A DNA stretch of 36,879 bases from Actinomycetales bacterium UBA1416 (GCA_002304945.1 DBPQ01000011.1:1-36879); one strand, 5' to 3'. Positions 8,157-15,817 are shown, counted from the stretch's first letter. Program-made: numbers and translations. The notes: generated from the letters alone by a model not told the origin.

Positions 8157-8849
8157 TCAGCGGCCGAAGGCCCAGCGCTCCACCTCGTCCACGGCCACCG
8201 GGCGGCCGATCACCGTGGCGGCGTCGCTGGCCCAGGCTCCCAACTGCTCGAGGGCGGCCTGGTAGTCCGTGGCACCGTACTGGGACTTGGGCGCGAACCG
8301 TGGATCCTGGGTCACCCGGTGCAGGGTGGCCCGGACGCGCCCATCGACGATGACGCACGGGTGTGCGACATTCCCACCGCCGGCGAAGTACAGGTACTTC
8401 GTGGAGAAGTTCGGCCCCAGGTAGCTGATCGCGTTGCGGTGGGGGCGCAACAGCCGAAACGCCGCGATCGCGTCGATCCGGGACATCCCGGCGGCCTCCC
8501 GCAGCAGGGCGCTCCTGCGCGGCAGGTCCGCAGTGATCGCGCTGATGCGTTTCGCGTTCCCCCGCTGGCGGGTCCCAGTCCCCCACGCCAGCGCATGCCA
8601 CAACAACCGCAACGCCCCGGTACCCGTCTCATCGCTGGTGGCCTCGTCGGCCAGGGCGAATATCTCCTGACGCGACAGCAGGCGCTCCCCGGTGGTCTGC
8701 CCCTCCGCGGTGACCGGCAATCCGGGAAGGTGCTGGTGGGTGTCATTCCACCACTCCAGGCCGACGACCACAGCGTGGTCAAGGATGCTCTGCTGGCGGG
8801 TGGTGCCCTCCAGCCATGTGATCAGCTCGCTGGGCGCTTGTGGGCTCAT
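8157..8849 (-). CDS. OGG-fold DNA glycosylase-like protein
   Basis: This 230-aa protein resembles the actinobacterial family annotated as '8-oxoguanine DNA glycosylase OGG fold protein'. Supporting segments are RLLSRQEIFALADEATSDE (about 58-74), LLWHALAWGTGT (82-93), and LGPNFSTKYLYFAGG (144-158) followed by HPCVIVDGRVRATL (163-176). By analogy with the HhH-GPD/OGG core, Lys151 and Asp169 would be the catalytic pair; that assignment is inference. The frame runs upstream to 9038 but is low-complexity Arg/Gly there, so the ATG at 8849 (MSPQAPSEL) is used. It sits alone between two 9-bp repeat arrays, in the same direction as the nuclease gene upstream and cas3 downstream. I suggest excision of a modified or damaged base, possibly in defence. 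Substrate is unknown. Confidence 0.7.
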   Translation of the reverse strand: MSPQAPSELITWLEGTTRQQSILDHAVVVGLEWWNDTHQHLPGLPVTAEGQTTGERLLSRQEIFALADEATSDETGTGALRLLWHALAWGTGTRQRGNAKRISAITADLPRRSALLREAAGMSRIDAIAAFRLLRPHRNAISYLGPNFSTKYLYFAGGGNVAHPCVIVDGRVRATLHRVTQDPRFAPKSQYGATDYQAALEQLGAWASDAATVIGRPVAVDEVERWAFGR

Positions 8850-9023
8850 CACCCCATCCTGTCGCACGGCACGTCCGGATCCCCGTCCGATCACCCCACG
8901 TTGGGAACCTCGACACGGAGAGCGGGCCCCGGGCGACCCTGTGTGCTCCACTCGATCCGTCGCCCTGGACCCGCCACGCCCAAGGCTAGAGGAACCCCCG
9001 CGCCCGAACGACAGTCCCCTCCC
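8850..9023. other. Non-coding spacer upstream of the OGG-fold gene
   Basis: I see no gene here. The reading frames are Arg/Pro/Gly-rich shadows. A promoter for the OGG-fold gene could lie here, but no convincing -35/-10 pair is visible. Confidence 0.4.
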
Positions 9024-9070
9024 CCGCACTGGCAGCAATCACCGCATTGACAGCATTCACAACGTTGGCG
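9024..9070. repeat. 9-bp-period repeat array B
   Basis: Plus-strand units are CCGCACT, GGCAGCAAT, CACCGCATT, GACAGCATT, CACAACGTT, then GGCG. The left edge CCGC matches arrays A and C, and the right edge TTGGCG matches array C. The array ends 11-15 bp before the stop codon of the HARE/GIY-YIG gene as read on the plus strand, that is, just downstream of that gene. It has one unit fewer than its two relatives. Confidence 0.75.
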
Positions 9071-9081
9071 AGGCGTCGACC

Positions 9082-9879
9082 TCACCAGGTTCGGCGATCG
9101 CCGATGAGATCCACGAGGAGTTCCCGGCGGCGTTGTTCCTCCAGGGCGGGGTCGGGGACCTGGAGGAACTCCACGGCGCTGAATCCGTCACCCTGGCGAC
9201 GGTTCTGCGGCGGTTCCAGGCCCTCGATGAGGAGAGCTTCCATGGTGGCGATCAGGGTACGGACCTCGATACCCGCCGAGGGGATGGGGGACAGTACCCC
9301 ACTGGTGGTCACGCTGCGGACCCCGAACCAGGAGAACCGGTCCCACCGCCCGGTCAGGCGGTCGCGGGTGTGTTCCCACAGCCGGGTCGCGAGCCGGGGC
9401 TCGACAACCCGCCCGACGTAGACCACCCGGTTGCCGTCGTACAGCAGGTACACCCCGGCTTGGGTGGCGAAGTCCACCTGCTGGCTCCCGGACTGCTGCA
9501 CCCCCAGGAGCCGGGGAGTGCGTGTCCGCCAGTCCACCTCGGTGCGACGCCAGAACATCCCGAACGCGTTGATCAGGCCCATCTCCTCCGTCTCGCCGGC
9601 CGCCGGGTCGAGGTCTCCCTCGGCGGGTGGGGTCACCTCGACGACGGGACGGTAGTGGCCCGAAGTGCCGCCGGGGATGGTGTAGCGGCCTCCCCCGACT
9701 CTGATGACCCGGTCACGGAGCGACTTGGACAGCACCGAAGCGACCGTGTTCGCGGGGATCGCGCCCACGTTGACGCGATACCCCTTGTCGATGACGGCCT
9801 GGGCGATGTCGTGGTAGTGCATCGGCTCCAGGCTCTCCTCCAACACCTTCACGATCGCGTCCTGCCAACTCAGCTCCAT
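9082..9879 (-). CDS. HARE-HTH / GIY-YIG nuclease fusion
   Basis: This 265-aa protein has two recognisable domains. The N-terminus (about 3-70), SWQDAIVKVLEESLEPMHYHDIAQAVI and ANTVASVLSKSL, is a HARE-HTH winged helix (HB1/ASXL family). This domain has been proposed to bind modified DNA in restriction systems and chromatin proteins. The C-terminal half (about 141-230) is a GIY-YIG nuclease: GVYLLYD at 142-148, VVYVGR at 152-157, an Arg at 162 or 166, Glu214 in MEALLIEG and Asn226. The start at 9879 is preferred to an upstream ATG because the domain begins immediately after it. The gene is a self-contained unit between repeat arrays A and B. I infer a modification-dependent nuclease, plausibly anti-phage. 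Confidence 0.82.
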   Translation of the reverse strand: MELSWQDAIVKVLEESLEPMHYHDIAQAVIDKGYRVNVGAIPANTVASVLSKSLRDRVIRVGGGRYTIPGGTSGHYRPVVEVTPPAEGDLDPAAGETEEMGLINAFGMFWRRTEVDWRTRTPRLLGVQQSGSQQVDFATQAGVYLLYDGNRVVYVGRVVEPRLATRLWEHTRDRLTGRWDRFSWFGVRSVTTSGVLSPIPSAGIEVRTLIATMEALLIEGLEPPQNRRQGDGFSAVEFLQVPDPALEEQRRRELLVDLIGDRRTW

Positions 9880-9920
9880 GCTCTCGACCCTAACCATCCG
9901 CAGGACCACCACGAGCATCC

Positions 9921-9973
9921 CCGCGATTGCTGCCAATGACCGCATTCACAGCATTGGGAGCATTCACAGCGTT
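9921..9973. repeat. 9-bp-period repeat array A
   Basis: Plus-strand units are CCGCGATT, GCTGCCAAT, GACCGCATT, CACAGCATT, GGGAGCATT, CACAGCGTT. The resolvase-like gene ends inside it: its TGA at 9964-9966 is formed by the last two units. The array is therefore at the recombinase end of the set, where the attI site lies in an integron. The similarity in layout is my inference. The periodic sequence itself is directly visible. Confidence 0.78.
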
Positions 9974-10530
9974 TCGGTGGTGAGGGCGCGGCGGATGGTG
10001 GTTTTGCCGACGCCGAGGTCGGTGGCGATCTGGGTGTAGGTGGCGCCGCCGGCACGGAGCTCCCGCGCCGCCTGGAGGAGTTCGGGTGTGATGACGGTGG
10101 GGCGGCCGCCGACCCTGCCTACCTCGCGGGCGTGGGTGAGTCCGAGGCGGGTGTCTTCGGCGCGGCCGGCCCGGTCGAGGGTGACCACGACGCGCAGGAG
10201 GTCGCGCAGGACCGTTCCAGCGTCGGTGGTGGTGTCGAGAACCGGTTCGCTCAGGGACCGGAACCCGATCCCCCTCGAGTGGAGCAGCGTGAGGGTCTCG
10301 GCGAGCTGGAGGGCGCTGCGGGCGATCCGGTCCGCGGTGACCACGATGAGGGTGTCCTCCCCGTCCCGCAGGTAGTCCAGACAGTGCTCCCACTCCGGCC
10401 GCGCCTGACGGCCGGCGGGGACGCCGGCGTCGACGAACACCCGCCGCGCTCCAGCGTCACGCAACACCGCAACCTGGCCCTCGACGTCGTCGACGGGCAG
10501 CAGGGTGCGGGCGTAGCCGATGATCGCCAT
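9964..10530 (-). CDS. Resolvase-type serine recombinase homologue lacking the catalytic Ser
   Basis: This 188-aa protein has resolvase/invertase size and layout. Residues 1-8, MAIIGYAR, match the classic GYARVST start, but the next residues are TLLP, so position 10 (the nucleophilic Ser in gamma-delta resolvase) is Leu. Other active-site features are kept: Arg8 and Asp67-Arg68...Arg71 in ADRIARS. The E-helix region is present, and so is a C-terminal Hin-like HTH (about 138-184: GRVGGRPTVITPEL and YTQIATDLGVGKTTIRRAL). Strand-exchange chemistry by the standard route looks impossible, so it may bind DNA as a regulator or accessory protein. Thr9 as a substitute nucleophile is a remote alternative. 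It heads the repeat/cassette series and ends inside repeat array A. Confidence 0.85.
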   Translation of the reverse strand: MAIIGYARTLLPVDDVEGQVAVLRDAGARRVFVDAGVPAGRQARPEWEHCLDYLRDGEDTLIVVTADRIARSALQLAETLTLLHSRGIGFRSLSEPVLDTTTDAGTVLRDLLRVVVTLDRAGRAEDTRLGLTHAREVGRVGGRPTVITPELLQAARELRAGGATYTQIATDLGVGKTTIRRALTTETL

Positions 10531-10709
10531 ACGTCACCCACTCCCCCGCGGCCGTTGCTGGTAGCTCACCATGGTGTGGAGGATACGCGCAAAGGTGGAC
10601 GTTTTCGGCCCGGCCGCACCCCTCCATCATCATGGCGGCGCGAAGCGCCTCGATATGGGCCCTGTACTCAACGGTTATGGACATCGAGATGCTTGTCAGC
10701 GCCGCCGCC

Positions 10710-10715
10710 TACACT
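10710..10715 (+). promoter_or_regulatory. Candidate -10 element for the riboswitch transcript
   Basis: TACACT lies 8 bp upstream of the riboswitch P1 stem, which would place transcription start at about 10721-10722, just before GGATC. No clear -35 is seen at standard spacing; TTGTCA at 10693-10698 is too close. The rest of 10531-10709 shows no gene. Confidence 0.35.
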
Positions 10716-10721
10716 CGAGCC

Positions 10722-10828
10722 AGGATCACGAAGCGCGACACGAAGCCCTCCGGCTCGTCGCCTGGCAACCGCGCAGCGCGCACGGTGCCCCCGGAGGAAG
10801 ATCCGCCCCGGGCCAACCGACCCCGGGG
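10722..10828 (+). ncRNA. SAM-I/IV-clan riboswitch candidate
   Basis: The leader carries the two sequence signatures of the SAM-I/IV clan: GGCAACC at 10764-10770 and GGTGC at 10784-10788. The fold matches too. P1 pairs GGATC (10723-10727) with GATCC (10800-10804). P2 pairs about 10735-10747 with 10752-10761, with internal bulges. P3 is GCGC/GCGC around 10771-10781. The P2 loop CCTCC (10747-10751) is complementary to GGAGG (10793-10797), matching the expected pseudoknot. A downstream hairpin CCCCGG/CCGGGG (10806-10828) may be part of a SAM-IV-type extension or the expression platform. The ribosome site GGGAG (10843-10847) follows. The ligand is inferred from family signatures. Confidence 0.75.
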
Positions 10829-10852
10829 AAGTGCGACACCACGGGAGCCCCC

Positions 10853-11284
10853 ATGTCACCCACCCAAGCCTGCGATTCCTTCCACCCCGGGCACAACGTC
10901 CACCCAATCCAGTTCTCCCGCGCCCACGCCACCCCCGGCCTGCCCGCCGTGCTCGTCGCGCGCGCCGTGCTCACGCACACGAATGGCCCTGCCGGCACCA
11001 TCGCCGTCGTCGTCGGCTTCGACGCCGAACCCAAGGAGACCTGGCTCCTCCACGACCATCCCACCACCCGCGCCGCCCTCGACCGCTGGCAGCGCGAGGG
11101 CGCCCACCTCCACGCCCACGGCCTGCTGATCGTCGGGCGGCCGGACGACGGCGTCGCCCGCCCCTGCCTCAACCCCTGCCGCAATCCGGAGGCGTGGACC
11201 CCGTGCGCCACCATCGAATCGGTGGGCTCACACGATCCGGTCACGCTCACCCCCGCCCTGGGCGGGCTGCTCCTGCGGACCTGA
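10853..11284 (+). CDS. Hypothetical protein under SAM-I/IV-type riboswitch
   Basis: This 143-aa protein is of a family I do not recognise. It starts MSPTQACDSFHPGHNVHP at the ATG 10853, five bases after GGGAG. The frame is open upstream to 10571, but that portion overlaps the riboswitch and is rejected. There is no signal peptide or clear membrane segment. It is His-rich near the start and around HLHAHGLLIVG (about 85-95), with Cys7, Cys105, Cys109 and Cys118 near RPCLNPCRNPEAWTPC. Placement behind a probable SAM sensor suggests a link to methionine, SAM or sulfur metabolism. The gene meets the YczE-type gene tail to tail with almost no gap. Confidence 0.7.
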   Translation: MSPTQACDSFHPGHNVHPIQFSRAHATPGLPAVLVARAVLTHTNGPAGTIAVVVGFDAEPKETWLLHDHPTTRAALDRWQREGAHLHAHGLLIVGRPDDGVARPCLNPCRNPEAWTPCATIESVGSHDPVTLTPALGGLLLRT

Positions 11285-11285
11285 T

Positions 11286-11918
11286 TCAGCCGGGAGGCGC
11301 CGCCGCACGCACCGGCACCCGCTCGGACCACCGCGTGTGCGCGAGCCCCGGCAGGAACCACTGCACCAACGGCCCCACGGCGAGCGAGAACACCACCGTC
11401 CCCACGCCCACCACGCCGCCGAGCAGCCATCCCACCAGCAGCGCCACAATCTCGATGAACGTCCGGGCCGCCCGCACCGAGTAGCCCCGCCGTGCGATGC
11501 CGGTCATGAGCCCGTCGCGCGGCCCGGGCCCGAGCGCCGCCCCGATGTACATCGCCGTGCCCAGCGAGAACCCCACCGTGCCCGCCACGAGCATCGCCGA
11601 GCGCAGGCCCAGACCCTCCACCACCGGCAACCACGCCAGCCCGAGGTTCACGAACGTGCCCACGGCCAGCGCGTTGACCACGGTCCCCACGCCCGGCCGC
11701 TCCCGCAGCGGGATCCACAGCAGGAGCACAAGCAGCGAGACCAGCACCACCACGGTGCCGAGCGCGAGGTCCAACGTCCCCGCGACACCCTGGTGGAAGA
11801 CGTCCCACCCGGGCAGCCCGAGGTTGGCCCGGACGAGCGTGGCCACGCTGATACCTTGGATCGCGTTTCCCGCCACCAACTGGAGGAGGCGGAGCGCGAA
11901 GGTCATGCCAGCGAGCAT
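11286..11918 (-). CDS. YczE/YyaS-type membrane protein
   Basis: This integral membrane protein of about 210 aa has the signature segments of the YczE/YyaS family: GWDVFHQGVA (about 37-46), RPGVGTVVNALAVGTFV, GAALGPGPRDGLMTGIARR, and GWLLGGVVGVGTVVFSLAVGPLVQWFLPG. Four to five hydrophobic helices are visible. The molecular function of the family is not established; some members lie near transporters or non-ribosomal synthesis genes. Start is ambiguous between 11918 and the second Met at 11906. It is divergent from the amidohydrolase, with a 53-bp gap for both promoters. Confidence 0.85.
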   Translation of the reverse strand: MLAGMTFALRLLQLVAGNAIQGISVATLVRANLGLPGWDVFHQGVAGTLDLALGTVVVLVSLLVLLLWIPLRERPGVGTVVNALAVGTFVNLGLAWLPVVEGLGLRSAMLVAGTVGFSLGTAMYIGAALGPGPRDGLMTGIARRGYSVRAARTFIEIVALLVGWLLGGVVGVGTVVFSLAVGPLVQWFLPGLAHTRWSERVPVRAAAPPG

Positions 11919-11971
11919 GCCAGAGGCCCCGCTCCCTCCCCAAAACCGCCCTGCAACGAAGGAGGGCCACC

Positions 11972-13546
11972 GTGACCAACCTGCTCGTCCGCAACGCTCG
12001 GCTCGTTCCCGTGGGCATCGACCCCACCGGTCGCACCCCGGCCCGCGCCACCGTCCCGGACAGCCCCCTCGACGTCCGCATCACCGACGGCGTTGTCTCC
12101 GAACTCGCACCCGGCCTCCTGGGCCACGGCGAGGACGAGCTCGACGTCGCCGGCCGCTTCCTCCTCCCCGGCCTCTGGGACCGCCACCTGCACTGGGACC
12201 AGTGGGCCGCCGCCCTCACCCGCATCGACCTGGCCGGCACCACCAGCGCGGACGACGCCGTCGCCCGCCTCGCCTGCGTCCTCCCCACGCTGCCCGACGA
12301 CGGCGCCGCCGCCTTCGGCTTCGGCCACCGGTCCGCGCTGTGGCCGCGTCCCGCCACGGTGGCGGAGCTCGACGCCGTCTCCGGTGGGCGGCCCGTGGTG
12401 CTGATCTCGGGCGACGCCCACAACGGCTGGCTGAACTCCCGCGCGCTGGAGCTGCTGGGCCTGCCCCCGCGCACTGGCGTGCTCGAGGAGAAGGAGTGGT
12501 TCGACATCCTCCCCCGGCTCGATGAACTGACCAGGCCGGGCACGGTCAGCCAGGAGGAGGCCTTCCGGGACGCCGCCCGGAAGGGCGTGGTCGGCGTCGT
12601 CGACATGGAGTTCGGCGGCCCGTTCCTCTCCTGGCCGGAGCGGATGGCGGCTGGCGAGCACCGCCTGAAGGTCCGTGCCGCCACCTACGCCAGCCACCTG
12701 GACCGAGCGATCGAACTCGGCCTGCGCACCGGCAGCGCCCTCGACGAGTCGGGGCTCGCCACCATGGGGCCGCTGAAGATCATCTCGGACGGCTCGCTCA
12801 ACACCCGCACCGCGTACTGCGCCGAGCCCTACGCGGACGCCGGGGGCCTCGCCCACCCGCGCGGTGTGCTCAACAACTCCCCGGAGGAGCTGGCCGAGCT
12901 GCTCGCCCGTGCCGCGGCCGCCGGCCTCGAGGTCGCGGTGCACGCCATCGGGGACGCGGCGATCACGAACGCCGTCGACGCGATCGTCGCCACGGGGGCG
13001 CGCGGCTCCATCGAGCACGCCCAGCTGCTCGCCCCCGCGGACATCCCCCGTCTCGCCGCCCACGGCATCGTCGCCTCGATGCAGCCCGCCCACCTCCTCG
13101 ACGACCGGGACGTCACCGCCGCCTGCTGGCCCGACCGGGCGGACCGCTGCTTCATGACCCGCTCCCTCGTGGAGGCGGGCGTGACCGTGGCACTCGGCTC
13201 GGATGCCCCCGTCTCGCCGCTCGATCCCTGGCTCGCCATGGCCGCCGCGGTCTTCCGCAGCGCGGACGACCGGGACGCCTGGAACCCCGCCGAGGCCCTC
13301 ACCCCCGCGCAGGCGCTCGCGTGCTCCACGGACGGCCGCGGCACGGTGAGGGTCGGCGTGCCGGCCGACCTCGCCGTCGTCGACGCCGACCCGACGACGG
13401 CCGGGGACGGCGTCCGGGCGACTGCCGGCGACCGGGCTGCCGACCGCGGCTCCCCCGGCGACCCGCGCGCCGCGGCGACGGCATTGCGGAAAATGCGGGT
13501 CGCCCTGACGGTGGTCGCGGGCCGGGTGACGCACGTGGACCTGTGA
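11972..13546 (+). CDS. YtcJ-like amidohydrolase
   Basis: This 524-aa protein belongs to the metal-dependent Amidohydrolase_3 group. The N-terminal beta-sandwich strand (LLVRNARLVPVG) leads to the HxH metal motif in GLWDRHLHWDQW. Later conserved pieces are ISGDAHNGWLNSRALELLGL, GPLKIISDGSLNTRTAYC, VAVHAIGDAAI, SIEHAQLL and LGSDAPVSPLDPW, the last giving the final metal Asp. Such enzymes hydrolyse C-N bonds in amides, cyclic ureides or formamides; the substrate cannot be read from sequence. It begins with GTG at 11972 behind a strong AAGGAGGG site. A disordered, Asp/Ala-rich insertion near the C-terminus (ADPTTAGDGVRATAGDRAADRG) is unusual. Confidence 0.88.
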   Translation: MTNLLVRNARLVPVGIDPTGRTPARATVPDSPLDVRITDGVVSELAPGLLGHGEDELDVAGRFLLPGLWDRHLHWDQWAAALTRIDLAGTTSADDAVARLACVLPTLPDDGAAAFGFGHRSALWPRPATVAELDAVSGGRPVVLISGDAHNGWLNSRALELLGLPPRTGVLEEKEWFDILPRLDELTRPGTVSQEEAFRDAARKGVVGVVDMEFGGPFLSWPERMAAGEHRLKVRAATYASHLDRAIELGLRTGSALDESGLATMGPLKIISDGSLNTRTAYCAEPYADAGGLAHPRGVLNNSPEELAELLARAAAAGLEVAVHAIGDAAITNAVDAIVATGARGSIEHAQLLAPADIPRLAAHGIVASMQPAHLLDDRDVTAACWPDRADRCFMTRSLVEAGVTVALGSDAPVSPLDPWLAMAAAVFRSADDRDAWNPAEALTPAQALACSTDGRGTVRVGVPADLAVVDADPTTAGDGVRATAGDRAADRGSPGDPRAAATALRKMRVALTVVAGRVTHVDL

Positions 13547-13639
13547 CGGGCGTACGCCGAACGCGAACGATGTGCCCCACGGCACACTCCCCCGACCAAG
13601 GTCCTCGCTTATTCGGCCCGCATGGGGTGGAATGGTCCA

Positions 13640-15799
13640 ATGGACTCAAAGCAGAGTGGGGGCGCCGCCGCCCCTGAAGTACGCAACGTCGTCCTCGTCG
13701 GCCCGGGCGGTTCCGGGAAGACGACCCTGCTCGAGACGCTCCTGAAAGAGGTCGGCGTCATCAACCGGGCGGGTCGTGTCGAGGACGGCAACACCGTCTC
13801 GGACTACGAGGACGTCGAGAAGCGGCTCCACTACTCCGTGAACCTCGCGGTGGCCTCGGTGGACGTCACGAACCGGGACCTCACCGGCGACTACGGCACC
13901 GTGCGCCTCAACCTCCTGGATGCCCCGGGCAACCCCGATTTCGTCGGCGAGCTCCGGGCCGGCCTGCGCGGCGCGGACGCCGCACTGTTCGTCATCTCCG
14001 CCGTCGACGGCATCGACGGCGCCACCCGCCGGGTGTGGGACGAGTGCGCCGCGGTCGGCGCCCCCCGCGCCATCGTGGTCACCGACGTCGACGAACCGCG
14101 CGCCAACTTCGACGCCACGCTCGAGGAACTGCAGTCCGTCTTCGGCGACGGCGTGCACGCCCTCTACCTGCCGCACAGGGCCGACGACCCCGCCGCCGCG
14201 CGGGTCATCTCCGTGACGCGCGGGCAGATCATGGAGGGCATCGGCTCCTCCATGCGGCTCACCCCGCTCGACCCCGCGGACCAGGACCGCGTGGAGGAAC
14301 TGCGGGCGCGCCTGATCGAGGACGTCATCACCGAGTCCGGTGACGAGGACCTCATGGAGAAGTACCTCGAGGGCGAGGAGCTCGGCTTCCTCACGCTGTC
14401 CGCGGACCTCCAGAAGGCCACCGCGCACGCCGAGTTCTTCCCGGTGCTCCCCATCGTGGCGACGACGGGTCTCGGCATCCCCCAGCTGCTGCGCGTCATG
14501 TGCCTCGGCTTCCCGTCCCCCGCGGACCACGTGCTGCCGAAGATCTACTCGCCGGCCGGCGCCGAGCGTGCGCCGCTGAAGCACTCGGTGGACGAGCCAC
14601 TCGTGGCCGCCGTCATCAAGACGACCACCGACCCGTTCGTGGGCCGCATCTCCGTGGTGCGCGTGTACTCCGGCGTGCTGCGCCCGGACACCACCGTGCA
14701 CATCTCCGGCCACCTCTCCCAGTTCGCGGGCAAGCCCGCGGACTCGCAGTGGCACGCGGACCACGACGACGAGGAGCGCGTGGGCGCCCTCGGCCGCCCC
14801 ATGGGTGGGTCGCAGGTCCCCGTGGACCAGGCGGAGGCCGGCGAGATCGTGACCGTGGCGCGGCTGTCGAGGGCGGAGACGGGCGACACGCTCTCCGACC
14901 CGGCGAACCCCGCCGTCATCACCCCGTGGGCGATGCCCGAGCCGCTGTACCCCACTGCCATCCAGGCCACCAAGAAGGGTGACGAGGGCAAGCTCATGCA
15001 GGGCCTCCAGCGCCTGCAGGCCGAGGACCCGACCGTCCGCGTGGAGGTGGACGCCACCACCGGGCAGCTCGTGCTCTGGACGATGGGCGAGCAGCACCTC
15101 CAGGTGATGCTCGACCGCCTGAAGGGGCGTTCCGGCGTCGAGGTGGCGAGCGTGCCCGTCCTCGTGGCGCTCCGCGAGACCCTCAAGGGCAAGGCCGAGG
15201 TGCAGGGCAAGCACGTCAAGCAGTCCGGCGGGCACGGGCAGTACGCGGTCGCGGACCTGCGCTTCGAACCTCTCCCGCAGGGCACGGGCTTCGAGTACGT
15301 GGACGAGGTGGTCGGCGGCGCCGTGCCCCGGCAGTACATCCCGTCCGTGGAGAAGGGCATCGTCTCCCAGATGGCCAAGGGCATCACCGGCTACCCGATG
15401 GTGGACATCCGGGCAACCCTCTTCCACGGCAAGGCCCACTCGGTGGACTCCTCCGACGCCGCCTTCCAGATGGCGGGCGCCCTCGGGTTGCAGGAGGCCG
15501 CGAAGAAGGCCGGCATCGCGATCCTCGAGCCCGTCGACGAGGTGACCGTGGAGTGCGACGACGAGTACGTCGGCGGCATCATGTCCGACCTGTCCACCCG
15601 GCGCGGCCGCGTCAAGGGCAGCGACCAGGTCGGGGACGGCCGCACCCGCGTCACGGCCGAGGTGCCCGCGTTCGAGCTGATCCGCTACGCCACGGCGCTG
15701 CGGTCCCTGGCGCGCGGTACCGGCACGTTCGCGCGGCAGTACCTGCACCACGAGCCCGCACCCTCCCACCTGACCGACAAGCTGGTGGCAGGGGCGTAA
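13640..15799 (+). CDS. EF-G-like GTPase (EF-G2 type)
   Basis: This 719-aa protein has the full EF-G architecture. The G domain has P-loop GPGGSGKT (residues 21-28) and G3 DAPGNPDF (94-101). Domain II, III and IV segments follow (KHVKQSGGHGQYAVADLRFEPL) and domain V (YVGGIMSDLSTRRGRVKGSD). It belongs with the second, non-essential EF-G copy common in actinobacteria. The G4 box, normally NKxD, reads TDVD at 148-151, so the guanine-specificity Asn and Lys are missing. This argues against canonical translocase activity. Start: ATG 13640 has GGGGTGG 8 bp upstream, while the first ATG at 13622 has no ribosome site. Confidence 0.9.
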   Translation: MDSKQSGGAAAPEVRNVVLVGPGGSGKTTLLETLLKEVGVINRAGRVEDGNTVSDYEDVEKRLHYSVNLAVASVDVTNRDLTGDYGTVRLNLLDAPGNPDFVGELRAGLRGADAALFVISAVDGIDGATRRVWDECAAVGAPRAIVVTDVDEPRANFDATLEELQSVFGDGVHALYLPHRADDPAAARVISVTRGQIMEGIGSSMRLTPLDPADQDRVEELRARLIEDVITESGDEDLMEKYLEGEELGFLTLSADLQKATAHAEFFPVLPIVATTGLGIPQLLRVMCLGFPSPADHVLPKIYSPAGAERAPLKHSVDEPLVAAVIKTTTDPFVGRISVVRVYSGVLRPDTTVHISGHLSQFAGKPADSQWHADHDDEERVGALGRPMGGSQVPVDQAEAGEIVTVARLSRAETGDTLSDPANPAVITPWAMPEPLYPTAIQATKKGDEGKLMQGLQRLQAEDPTVRVEVDATTGQLVLWTMGEQHLQVMLDRLKGRSGVEVASVPVLVALRETLKGKAEVQGKHVKQSGGHGQYAVADLRFEPLPQGTGFEYVDEVVGGAVPRQYIPSVEKGIVSQMAKGITGYPMVDIRATLFHGKAHSVDSSDAAFQMAGALGLQEAAKKAGIAILEPVDEVTVECDDEYVGGIMSDLSTRRGRVKGSDQVGDGRTRVTAEVPAFELIRYATALRSLARGTGTFARQYLHHEPAPSHLTDKLVAGA

Positions 15800-15817
15800 C
15801 CGCCCGCAGCACGCGAC

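Noticed and set aside
8080..9973. The 9-bp arrays as short CRISPR-like repeats
   Set aside because: There are no spacers; the units are contiguous and only 9 bp long.
8080..9973. The 9-bp arrays as ordinary intrinsic terminators
   Set aside because: Some stems can be drawn (for example CCAATG/CATTGG in A), but no stem is shared by all three and there is no T-tail.
9870..10055. Minus-strand Cys-rich peptides encoded by the repeats (KRCECSQCCECGHW, and similar near 8891-9085)
   Set aside because: The repeated Cys pattern follows from the 9-bp period; the frames are short, out of register with each other, and overlap the real genes.
10571..10852. Upstream extension of the riboswitch-controlled gene
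   Set aside because: It would run through the riboswitch and lacks a ribosome site; the ATG at 10853 has GGGAG at the right distance.
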